Assembly: GCA_963691705.1 (NCBI GenBank) | Contig: OY829546.1 | Span: 9,496,001-9,560,000, forward strand | Direction: 5' to 3' | Length of the DNA stretch: 64,000 nucleotides | Origin: Viola odorata | Taxonomy: Eukaryota; Streptophyta; Magnoliopsida; Malpighiales; Violaceae | Part shown: piece after piece, positions 51,001 through 60,990 of the stretch | How positions within the stretch are numbered: position 1 is the first letter of the stretch | Layout: the number at the start of each line of letters is the position of its first letter | The notes under the pieces: generated by a model | The model's input: only the letters and a program-made list of their open reading frames with translations | Database searches by the model: none | What the model was told of the DNA's origin: nothing | Program-made: the position numbers and the translations under genes

Positions 51001-54000
51001 AAAATGTATATTAATCATACCAAGAAAAGATTGCCGAAGTGCACGCTGGATAGAACATTCACCAACTTGATTATGAGCCAAGCATCCAACTATTCTCTTC
51101 ATGGCCTGAAACATGGTTGGCGCACCAGCTCCCTGAATTGAGTCTGAACCCACCTAAAAGCAATAGTTAGAAAATCTGTTGTGGCAAGGGATGTAAATAA
51201 AAATGCATTCTGGAGACTGCTTATATTAATGAGTTCAGTGAGGAATGTGGTGAGAATGGAGCAAACAAACAATCAACTATAGCTAACCTATAAAAATAAA
51301 ACATAAAAAGAATAAATGAGCCATGGTTCTCACAATGACAAAAGGACTGGAACATGTAGTGGCCTATCATTCCATTCCATCTATTATGAGAAATCAAAAT
51401 ATTACTACCTCCAACAAATCCCAAGGGTAACTTGAACTAGAGAGCCAGTTTTTGTTTTTGAACCCCTAACCCCTCACCATCGGCCCAACACCAATAGCTC
51501 AGAGAGATAGTGGTGCACCCTGAATGGAAGTTTAGTTCTCTTGCATGAAAGATGACTAACTTATAAGGGTTTTCAAAATGTGAGGTAAATGCTCATTAGG
51601 TTTACAAAAACACTGAGATTGGTTCCAGCAAACACTAATATATAGGTTTATGGGGAAGATATATAAATGGATTTTGCAAGAAGAAATTACCTCCTCATTA
51701 TCAAATAAAGCAATCATCTGAATAGCAGGCTCATTTGATAAATCAGCAGATGATTCACAAGAGTCAATAAGGGCTCTCAATGCACAATAACTTGAAGCAA
51801 GGTTATCTAATCTTCCAGAGAAAATGAACTCGTTGTTTGCACCTCCAAGGCAGCTAGCATGAGTATCACAAACATTCAACTCAATACTCACTATGTCATC
51901 CACGCTGCAACACAGCTCATCTGATACCAACTGAATCCAAAGTAATGGATTAACTTGAAGAAAAAACGTTTAAGAAAATTAATAACACAAGCCTCCAAGG
52001 ATAGATCGATACATATGGCAATAGCTCACAAGAAGAAACAACGTGTTTCATAAATCATCCTTAATGTTTTTGACAATAACAAGAAAACCAGATTGTCATT
52101 GGATGTTATGGCCTTTTGCTTGTTCAGATACTACTCAGGAAAAAATTCTATTCCATTTTACATTATGCTTCATGTTTTCACCATTCAACCTTTCTCCCAT
52201 TATGGCAGAATTGAAATGGTGGCTTGATTTCCGAAGCACCATTGCCTCACGTATATTAAAAACCCCATATCATCTACTTTATAATACATATAGTTGTAAC
52301 TGAAAGAAAGCATACCTGCATAAGCAGTGAATGATGAACATCTATTGACGATCCAGAATTTTTTTCTTCCGAGCCAGAGTTTTCTTCAGGTTTTGTCGCA
52401 AGCAGTGGAATGAGGTGAGTCTCAAGGTTTGGTTTAAATCCATCCTTATTCACTGTACTGAACTGTAAAACAGAAACAAGTTAATAACATTAACCAACAT
52501 AGAGAAAGTTTCTTTGAAGTGAAATGGCACATGATGATCCAGAAAACTACTAGAACGATTGATTCTCAGGACTCATGGTGGAATTATATAATTTAGAGGT
52601 TACGAAAATATGACAGGCAAGCAGAACCCTTAAAGGACAGACTGCTACAGGTTTTATTTGACAAGACAAAAAATAACAAGGACGCCAAATTTAACAATAA
52701 AATATTGAGAAACCACATCACCAATGTACACATCAGATTATGACCCTTAGGAATAACCCCTATTGGCACCACAGGTCGCTGTCAAAAATATGAACTTAGA
52801 ACTCAATATGAAAAGGAAAATATGCATATGCCCCATATATGCTGAAATATATTATAGGAATTTCATGTTCAACAGCCTAACAGATTTCTGCATTTTTTTG
52901 GGCAGGGACAAGGGGGGTGCACAGACCAATCTTCCAATAAACAATATATAGTGAGCATATCAAGAGTTATCCTAGCCTATTGTGTAAAAGCAGTTCACTT
53001 CTGCAGGTATCAACAGACAGCAATGAGTACTGTATAAATCAATTATTATGCAGCAGCAAGACATTAGAAGAACCAAAGATCTTTAAGGCAGTAACAAACC
53101 GGTCCAGATGAATGGCAAGTGTAGGTATTCATAACAAAGGTCTTTCTACTTTAACAAGCTTGTGTAGATATGAACCATCGCCATCTCTCACAATAACCCT
53201 CCCTGCAACACTCAAGTCTCTATCAAACCATGTGTGCCATAGACCACCTCCATAGGTTTGCACATTCACCATCAGAAAATTAGATTTGGAAGAAGCTGAT
53301 TTTGGCTTGAGTTTCAGGCATGGACTATCTGTGTGTGCAGCAATCACATGAAAACCATTTCCAGCGCTATACCTACAAAACTTATATGAGCATTCGATCA
53401 TCCAAACACTTATTGAACAACAGATGACTACAGCAGTGAGAAGAACCTATCAAACATGACTCGTGATGATTTCAAATCAAACCAATAAATCCGTTTCCCC
53501 CAATAGAACATTTAGTCAAACATTTTTTGTCTATTAGGTGTGTCCTACAATGCCTACAACGTTTATTGAATACAATATGCAGTTCATACTTCATAGAAGA
53601 TAACATTGACTTTGCAGCTGGTTTCAGCAATATCAGACCACTCTAGATTTATGTAACTACATAGAATCATCATTTACTCCAAATATTCTATGTACATTTA
53701 CTCAATGATAGTGTGGTATTACAGAGTTACAATATCTTCAAGTTCAACGCACTGTTTCATAACATTCTCATTCTCTTTCAAAACAAAACATTTTCATCTT
53801 TGAATGTTCCATCGACTCCAAGTTCTACAGTTTAGTTCCAACTCAGACAAACTAAAGCAGAATAGAATTTTAAAAGGAAAAAGGAAACTTAATCCACGAC
53901 TCACTTTTCACCAACAGCGAAAGCAACTAAACAAGACATATTCCTTGTGAAAAAGCATCTTCCACCAGGTTTCAACTCCCATTCATCACTCTCATCCAAC

Positions 54001-54549
54001 AACTGAAAACCTGCAGCAAGAAGCTGCGTCTTTGCCTCGGCTACATACACAATAAAATAGAATAAATACATAAAATGTCCCCAAGAGTAGAAATAAGTAA
54101 CTAATTAACTAACTTAACAAACACAAGAGTAAAAATAATCAAGATTAGAACACTACCGGTTGCGTGAAACTGAGTCCATGACTCGTTCAGATAATCAAGC
54201 AAACCGCCAACTATCGAATTCGAACAACCGCCACCGCTACTACTCTTTATTATGAACAAATGAAAACGCATTAGAGACAGAACAGGAAAAACAATAGTAA
54301 GGAAAAGAACAAGTAGGAGTTATACACGAACGCAGTGGGAGACACCTCAGCGGTGGTTTGATTTTGATCGGAGGAGCAGCGAGTGGCGGCAGAGAAGGCG
54401 GTGCGAGGACGGGAGAGAGCGGGAGGGGGAAAAGAGAGGCGTTTGGACGAGGGAATAGAAAAGAAGGGTTTATTGATGCAGAAAGGGGAAATGTGGTGGC
54501 GGTGGTGGTGGTGGTGGAGGAGCTGCAACCGAGATATGGTGGTTGACAT
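48085..54549 (-). CDS. DAP: Aspartyl aminopeptidase (M18), chloroplast type, with one in-frame stop
   Basis: M18 zinc aminopeptidases remove N-terminal Asp/Glu from peptides. Ten exons: 54326-54549, 54157-54242, 53905-54040, 53100-53372, 52316-52457, 51691-51930, 51021-51153, 50311-50492, 49754-49866, 48085-48190, all GT-AG and phase-consistent for 545 codons. Residues 1-70 are His/Ser/Pro-rich and look like a plastid transit peptide. By family spacing the metal/catalytic residues are H162 (AAHTDSP), D329 (GRLDN), E366/E367 (DNEEVGS), D415 ([11 protein letters not shown]) and H509 (QLSMHSVRE). Codon 230 is TGA (53129-53131), between VERPLL and [10 protein letters not shown], where relatives carry Arg. 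A CGA-to-TGA change explains it. Everything downstream is intact, so this is either a very recent null allele, a sequencing error or a readthrough case. Confidence 0.9.
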
Positions 54550-54615
54550 TTTGTGGAGAATGAAATTGAAGGAAATGAGCAAACTTGGCGAGTCTGATGG
54601 CCTGTAGTGTGGGAG

Positions 54616-54685
54616 TAGTACACTGTTCGCGACTGGCAAGTGTTCGGTTGTAGTACACTGTTCGCGACTGGCAAGTGTTCGGTTT
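54616..54685. repeat. 35-bp tandem duplication upstream of the aminopeptidase
   Basis: Two nearly identical 35-bp units (54616-54650, 54651-54685) beginning TAGTACACTGTTCGCGACTG, located 67-136 bp upstream of the start codon in the leader or proximal promoter. Confidence 0.9.
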
Positions 54686-54950
54686 GTACTGGTATTTCCC
54701 AATTCTTTTTAAAAAAGGTTTTTTTTTCTTTTCTTTTTTTGGTTCAATGGCAAAAAGGTGCTTAGTTGACTAACAACGTAGTGTAAACTATGATTTGGAT
54801 ACTCTAATATTAATTAAAATATGACCTATCATATTAATTTCATCCATTCATTGCAAATAAATGGTTGAGATTTATTTTAATTGATATATTTTTATTTTTT
54901 ATGTATGTAGAAAAAATAATTATCTGTTTACTTGACGGTTATTAAATTTT

Positions 54951-56385
54951 GGGCGAAGACGAAATTTGGTCCCTGCAGTCTAATTGATTGACTTATTTCA
55001 GCCCTCTCTTTTTAAAAAGTAGTATTTCATCCTTCCATTCGAAGCATATAATTTATTTCATCCCTCACCCTAAGGCCATCCATTTTTTCGTCAGTTTGCT
55101 GACGTGTCGTGCCACGCCAATTGCCACGTCACCAACGACTGACGTGTCACGCCACGTAACCGGTCACTTGCCACGTCACTTTTTCTTTCTTTTCTTTCTT
55201 TTCTTTCTTTTCTTTTTCTTCCTTTTTCTTTTCTTCTTTTCCTATTTTCTTTCCTCTTCTTCTGCAGCACAGGCACGACACCATTTTTTCATTCCTTTCC
55301 TTTCACCCATTTTCTCATTTTCTCAGCCCGTATAACATCAACTCCATTTTCTCATTTTCCTCTTTATCTAAAAAACAATGGACACACACAACACATGGAT
55401 CGGGGAAATTGATGGGTTGATTGAAGTCGGATATGGAATTGATGATTTGGTTACTGTTTTGGGTGATGCAGAGAGGAGGAAATCGGAGGTTTGGTGGCTG
55501 TTTTCCTCTTTATCTAAAAAACAACGGACACACACAACACATGGATCGGGGAAATTGATGGGTTGATTGAAGTCGGATATGGAATTGATGATTTGGTTAC
55601 TGTTTTGGGTGATGCAGAGAGGAGGAAATCGGAGGTTTGGTGGCTGTTTTGGGTGAGGAGGATGGTGATGACTGTGACGGTGGTGATGGTGTGGCGGCAG
55701 GTGGTGGTGGTTTGTGGAGGTCAGTGACGGGTTTGAATTGGCCGGTTGTGATGTGGTTTTGGCGGTTGGGCGGCCGGCGGTGTGGGTGAGAAGGATTTTT
55801 GATTCGGCAAGTTTGGTGATGGGTGTGGCGATGGAGCGGCTGGTGGCCAAGGCGGAGAGGGTTAGATGGTGGCCGGCGGTGGTTGGTGGCAGATTGTGTT
55901 GGTGCGGCTGTGTGACATGTGGCTGGCGATGGAGCGACCGAAGATGGTGATTGGGTGATGGTGGCCGGCGGTGATGGGTTTGTTTTGGTTGAGGTGCGGG
56001 TGGCTGGTTGGTGGTGGGAGATGGCCGGCGGTTTGGTGATGCGACTGGTGGCCAGAAGAAGAAGAAAGAAAATAGGAAAAGAAGAAAAGAAAAAGGAAGA
56101 AAAAGAAAAGAAAGAAAAGAAAGAAAAGGAAAGAAAAAAAAAGGAAAAGAAAGAAAAGTGACGTGGCAAGTGACCGGTTACGTGGCGTGACACGTCAGCC
56201 GTTGGTGATGTGGCAATTGGCGTGGCACGACACGTCAGCAAACTGACGGAAAAAATGGATGGTGTTAGGGTGAGGGATGAAATAAATTATATGCTTCGAA
56301 TGGAAGGATGAAATACTACTTTTTAAAAAGAGGGCTGAAATAAGTCAATCAATTAGACTGCGGGGATCAAATTTCGTCTTCGCCC
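54951..56385. mobile_element. Mutator-like element with long TIRs and 9-bp TSD, 1,435 bp
   Basis: The ends GGGCGAAGACGAAATTTGGT and its near-exact inverse extend into terminal inverted repeats of roughly 230 bp (about 54951-55185 and 56150-56385). The 9-bp direct repeat TTAAATTTT lies at 54942-54950 and 56386-56394. Long TIRs and a 9-bp duplication are the Mutator (MULE) signature. The inner edges of the TIRs are polypyrimidine/polypurine tracts (TTTTC repeats). There is no transposase; the interior carries a 146-bp tandem duplication and a G-rich segment (about 55640-56040) of unknown origin, so it may be a gene-capturing (Pack-MULE-like) element. Confidence 0.92.
55355..55646. repeat. 146-bp tandem duplication inside the Mutator-like element
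   Basis: Units at 55355-55500 and 55501-about 55646 both begin TTTTCCTCTTTATCTAAAAA and run through GATGCAGAGAGGAGGAAATC, with only isolated differences. The duplication happened inside the element. Confidence 0.9.
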
Positions 56386-56770
56386 TTAAATTTTAAATAA
56401 ATCTCAACTATCTATTAATAATGAATGGATAAGATTGATCTAATATGATAGATCATCTTTTAATCAACATTAGAGGAATCTGATATTTATTGAGACCCGC
56501 ACTCAAATAAATGATCATAATAATTTCATTTCTTATTTCATTATTTGCTTAATTTTGCAAAAAAAAATTATAAAAAAGTGACAATTTAATCTTGGACGGG
56601 TACTAACCTGCCCACATATCAGTTTTTCTTAAATAAAAGTCCTTTAGCATTTAATAAAGTGATATCAGAATACAATCTAGTGAAGCAATTCATATCATTG
56701 TGTTCTTATTATTTACTATTCTCTCTTCCGCAGCCTTTAATTACTGATTTTTTAATAATTTTTGATTTTA
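56386..56770. other. AT-rich spacer, no gene seen
   Basis: Spacer between the Mutator-like element and the tandem duplication beside the LINE. No coding or repeat signal of note. Confidence 0.5.
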
Positions 56771-57085
56771 TTTTATTCCACATTGTTTTAATTTTTTTTT
56801 TAATTTCCACTCAAATTATAACACCATCATCAAATTGGATTGATGCATAAAAATAAAATTATCATTTGCACAAAATATATATTTCGAAAAAGATAAAAAA
56901 AGAAAACGTCAGTTAATAAATAACGTAGGAAAACGTTATTTTATTTCACATTGTTTTAATTTTTTTTTTAATTTCCACTCAAATTATCACATCATCATCA
57001 AATTGGATTGATGCATAAAAATAAAATTATCATTTGCACAAAATATATATTTCGAATAACGTAAAAAAAGAAAACATCAGTTATT
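56771..57085. repeat. About 168-bp-period tandem duplication at the LINE insertion site
   Basis: Unit 1 (about 56771-56926) and unit 2 (56939-57085) share TTTTATT-CACATTGTTTTAAT, AATTTCCACTCAAATTAT, CATCATCAAATTGGATTGAT and AAAATATATATTTCGAA. The second unit ends in AAAACATCAGTTATT, the copy of the LINE target duplication at this end, and its continuation is found on the far side of the LINE at 63051 onward. Confidence 0.85.
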
Positions 57086-57286
57086 TTTTTTTTTAATATG
57101 CAGGTATATATATGTATATATTAGAGTAAAGTCATTACAAATGACCAAAAAAACACGAACCAATACAGAGAGAAACAGGCCAGGTAGTCAAGCTACCTGC
57201 AGAAAAACACTCACTAAACCACACACTAGCTTCTCAACAATAGAAGCTGCAACGAAACAATAAAACAGAAACGACAAACAATACCA

Positions 57287-60200
57287 TCATCCTAACCCAT
57301 ACAGCCAATCCGGACCGATGGTCATCTGAGAATGAGAATAGGGAAAACGAGGATCCAAGGTCAGCAACCACTGCTGCCAAGTACTGAAGATTAGGTTCAG
57401 ACAGCCGAAGGAGCAACACCTACCTTCATTGAAGACCACTTTATTCCGTTGAAGCCAAATTGAGTAACACCCGGCATAAAGAAGAATCGACCAGCTATCT
57501 TGGACAACCTTTTTGTTACACAACAGCAGCGACGACCAACTCTCCCAGTGGGCTAACATTGACTTAGGAGTCACCCACTGCATACCCGCCCACCTCAAAA
57601 TCGACGTCCAAATTTGAAGAGTAAACTTACAGTGGAGAATGAGATGATCAACCGTTTCCTCAGTTTCTCCACACAGAGGGCACCTATCGCTATCTATAGT
57701 AATAATGGACCTATGTCGCAGGAAGTCCCTAGTAGCAATCCCGTTATTCAAGGCGAACCAAGTAAAAATTTGAGCCCTGTGAGGAACCTTTGCCTTCCAA
57801 CATTGCTGAAGATACTTGTCTCTGTCGGGCAACTCATTCCACCTCGCTCTCTCTCTGCAGAAGGAATTAACAGTATACTTGCCAGAACCATCAAGCTTCC
57901 AAATAATCTTATCCATTACTTCGCCGACCAACGGTTGGGGTATCTGACGCTGCATATCCCTAGCCTCATCCAACTCCCATTCGAACAGAGCTCTACGCCA
58001 TCTGAAATCCCATTCCCAAACCCCTTCTGACCATGAACCGTTGTCCCTGATCGTCCCCAACTTGTTCGTCGCTAGTTGATATAGCCGGGGATGCTTTAAG
58101 GCCAGGGGAATTCTATCAGCCCAAGGATCCCACCATGCCTTCACATGAGCTCCATTCCCGACCTTGATCATCACCTGAGAAGTCCATATATCAAACCCCG
58201 AGCCATTTCTACCACAAACTGCAAGCATATCCGCCCACATCGAGGAGGTCGCCCCTTTTTCCGAACGCCACACATCCCCAATTGAATTGACCCCATATTC
58301 TGCCCTTATAATTCTCTCCCAAGTTCCTTGCTTACCTGTCACGACTCCCCAAAACCGTTTCAATAACAAGGCTTCATTTCTGGTCTGCAAGCAACCTAAC
58401 CCAAGACCCCCTTCTTCCTTACTTTTGATGCATTTTCCCCACTGAACTTTCGGCAATCCCCTGTGGTTGTCATCACCACCCCAAAGAAATTTGCGCATAA
58501 TCTTTTCACATTGACGCACAACCCCCAAGGGTATTCTAAAGATGGACATGTTGTAGACCGGTAAGCTCATCAAGACAGACTTAATTAAGGTTGCCCTACC
58601 CCCCAACGAAAGAAGAGATACTTTCCAAGATGCTAGTCTTCTTCTAACCGCGGACAACAGAACTTCCCAGTTAGACAGACGTTTCGGATTAATTCCAACA
58701 TAAGAACCCAGGTACTTAAACGGAGTAACTTCAAACTTACAACCCGCTCTCTTAGCTAGTACTTCCCCATCCGACGAGAATATATTTATCCCCACAAGCG
58801 AGCTCTTATGGAAATTAACCTTGAGCCCAGAGAAAGCATCGAACCACCTGAGTATACCTTTAACAGCCTGAATCTCTTCTTCCTCGCTATTAACAAATAC
58901 CAAAGTATCATCTGCAAATTGCAGGTGATTGATAAGCCATCCATTCCCACTGACTCCCTTTAAAATACCCTCCTCCAACGCTTCACAGAACAACCTGTTT
59001 AAACCCTCCGCCGCAATGTTGAATAAGAAGGGAGAGAGAGGGCAGCCTTGACGGAGACCTCGACCCACAGGAAATTGCTTAGACGGGGACCCATTAATTA
59101 AAACAGAGACCATCGCCGTTTTTAAACACTGCTGCACCCATCCTCTCCATCTCAAACTGAAACCCATATGTCTCATGACATCCTCTAAATATCCCCAATC
59201 AACCGAATCATATGCCTTTTCGAAATCCAATTTGAATAAAAATCCTTTTCTTTTCGAAGCTTTGAGGGTGTGAACCACCTCGTTGGCAGTTAGAACACAG
59301 TCCAAGGCTTGTCTTCCCTTGATGAACCCATGTTGATTGTCACTTATCAGAGATGCAATCACGATACCTAATCTCCCAGCAAGCACCTTGGAAACGATTT
59401 TATAATAACTACTAACCAAGCTAATGGGGCGATAGTCTTGGAGCTTACAAGCCCCTGATTTTTTAGCAATAAGGGTGATGAAGGAAGTATTAGCTCCATG
59501 AGGGAATCGACCAAATCTGAAAAAGTTCTTGACCAGACTGCACATATCCTTCCCAATTATATCCCATGCACGCTGGATGAAGAACATAGAAAACCCATCA
59601 GGACCAGGAGCTTTGTCACTACCACACTGGTTAACAGCCTCCCGGACTTCTTCGTCCGTCACCTCTCTATCAAGGTAATCCACTTGGACAGTAGATAAAC
59701 ACGGAAAGCCCAAGTTCTGCATCTTTGGCCTGTCCCAGTGATCCGCTTTGAAAAAATTACCGAAATATCTCCACGCCTCCTCTTTGATTGTTTCTGGAGA
59801 GTTAAGCCTACCATGACTGGTAATCAACTCCCCAATATTGTTTCGATGCATACTATTTTTCGCCACTCGGTGAAAGAACTTGGTATTCCGATCCCCATCC
59901 TTGTTCCATCTCACTCTAGCCTTCTGCTGCCATATCCTACTAAGTTGCCCTTGCTTAATCCAGATGGAAGATACAAGATGGTTTCTCTCTTCTAATTCAG
60001 TTCTCGATAAGGAGCGCGTGTCCCCTTGTCTGTCCAGCCAGTCAAGTCTGTTTTGCATCGTCAAAAGCACATGCTCCACGTTACCAAAGACCTCCTTATT
60101 CCACTGAGTCAGGTACTTCTTAAGCTCCTTAAACCTTTTTAAAATCTGAAAATCTCCAGGAAAGTCACCACTTAGTTTATCCCACCAATCCCTCACCTTA

Positions 60201-60961
60201 TCCTTGAACTCGAACGAATCCCACCACACAGCTAGGTCGCGGAAAGGCTTGGGCCCCCAATTCTTGCCTGCGGATCTCAGAAGAAGAGGGGTATGGTCAG
60301 AATGGTTTTTGCTAAGAGCCACCAAGGATAGTTGTGGCCACGCGGAGAACCACCCAACCTGGGCAAAGAAGCGATCAATCTTACTGCGGCTGCTGGAATT
60401 AGCCCAAGTAAACCGACGCCTAGAGAGCTGGAATTCTAGAAGCCTACACTCCTCGATGAAGTTCCTGAAGTCCCTCATGCCACTAGTGACCTCCACCCCA
60501 TGGAGACGCTCAGAGGGCTCTAAAATTTCATTAAAGTCCCCTGCAATCAACACAGGAGATCTGGCCTGCAAAATAACCTCAGCAAGTTCCCTCCATAACT
60601 CACCCCTTTCCACCGCCGTGGAATACGCATAGACATTAACCACTGTACAATCAAAGTTTGCTGGGACGTACTTGCCTTCTAGCCACACGAATCGATCCCC
60701 AGCCCCACTCCTAGACAAGCTAAAGTCATCCGAGTTCCACACAGCAAGAAGCCCTCCCGATCTGCCATTCGCGGGTGCATCTAACCAGTCAATCTTATTA
60801 CTCTTCCAAAAGGATTTCACAAAGAAGTCATCCATTGAACTCCTCTTAGTCTCTTGAATAAACGCAATGCTCACACTTCCGTGAACTACCTGCTGGCGGA
60901 TGAATCTCCTCTTCGCAGCAAGCTGTAATCCACGACTGTTCCAGGATAGAATGTTAACCAT
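57287..60961 (-). CDS. LINE ORF2: endonuclease, reverse transcriptase, zf-RVT
   Basis: ORF2 nicks target DNA and copies the LINE RNA. From the first ATG (60961) it is 1,224 aa; the frame is open upstream to 60994 without another ATG. An AP-like endonuclease occupies about residues 1-230, with Asn8 (LSWNSRG), Glu37 (IQETK), Asp142/Asn144 (GDFNE) and the SDH triplet 221-223. The reverse transcriptase covers about 445-750 (KAPGPDGF, YRPISLVSSYYKI, KLDFEKAYDSVDW, GLRQGCPLSP, catalytic FADD at 682-685). The C-terminal zf-RVT region has CPLCGETEETVDHLILHC at about 1094-1111. There is no RNase H domain. All catalytic residues are present. ORF2 starts 29 bp after the ORF1 stop, so it is probably translated by reinitiation or an internal start. 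Confidence 0.95.
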   Translation of the reverse strand: MVNILSWNSRGLQLAAKRRFIRQQVVHGSVSIAFIQETKRSSMDDFFVKSFWKSNKIDWLDAPANGRSGGLLAVWNSDDFSLSRSGAGDRFVWLEGKYVPANFDCTVVNVYAYSTAVERGELWRELAEVILQARSPVLIAGDFNEILEPSERLHGVEVTSGMRDFRNFIEECRLLEFQLSRRRFTWANSSSRSKIDRFFAQVGWFSAWPQLSLVALSKNHSDHTPLLLRSAGKNWGPKPFRDLAVWWDSFEFKDKVRDWWDKLSGDFPGDFQILKRFKELKKYLTQWNKEVFGNVEHVLLTMQNRLDWLDRQGDTRSLSRTELEERNHLVSSIWIKQGQLSRIWQQKARVRWNKDGDRNTKFFHRVAKNSMHRNNIGELITSHGRLNSPETIKEEAWRYFGNFFKADHWDRPKMQNLGFPCLSTVQVDYLDREVTDEEVREAVNQCGSDKAPGPDGFSMFFIQRAWDIIGKDMCSLVKNFFRFGRFPHGANTSFITLIAKKSGACKLQDYRPISLVSSYYKIVSKVLAGRLGIVIASLISDNQHGFIKGRQALDCVLTANEVVHTLKASKRKGFLFKLDFEKAYDSVDWGYLEDVMRHMGFSLRWRGWVQQCLKTAMVSVLINGSPSKQFPVGRGLRQGCPLSPFLFNIAAEGLNRLFCEALEEGILKGVSGNGWLINHLQFADDTLVFVNSEEEEIQAVKGILRWFDAFSGLKVNFHKSSLVGINIFSSDGEVLAKRAGCKFEVTPFKYLGSYVGINPKRLSNWEVLLSAVRRRLASWKVSLLSLGGRATLIKSVLMSLPVYNMSIFRIPLGVVRQCEKIMRKFLWGGDDNHRGLPKVQWGKCIKSKEEGGLGLGCLQTRNEALLLKRFWGVVTGKQGTWERIIRAEYGVNSIGDVWRSEKGATSSMWADMLAVCGRNGSGFDIWTSQVMIKVGNGAHVKAWWDPWADRIPLALKHPRLYQLATNKLGTIRDNGSWSEGVWEWDFRWRRALFEWELDEARDMQRQIPQPLVGEVMDKIIWKLDGSGKYTVNSFCRERARWNELPDRDKYLQQCWKAKVPHRAQIFTWFALNNGIATRDFLRHRSIITIDSDRCPLCGETEETVDHLILHCKFTLQIWTSILRWAGMQWVTPKSMLAHWESWSSLLLCNKKVVQDSWSILLYAGCYSIWLQRNKVVFNEGRCCSFGCLNLIFSTWQQWLLTLDPRFPYSHSQMTIGPDWLYGLG

Positions 60962-60990
60962 AGATCTAACTAACACACGCAGACAGTAAC

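Noticed and set aside
53100..53160. Alternative splicing that removes the TGA in the aminopeptidase
   Set aside because: The only nearby GT (CCTTT|GTTATG) would drop the conserved [10 protein letters not shown] segment and does not join in phase to the next exon's acceptor.
55597..56241. 214-codon open frame on the minus strand as a gene
   Set aside because: It runs through a TIR and a G-rich interior of a Mutator-like element, is Pro/His/Ser/Phe low-complexity and has no recognisable domain.
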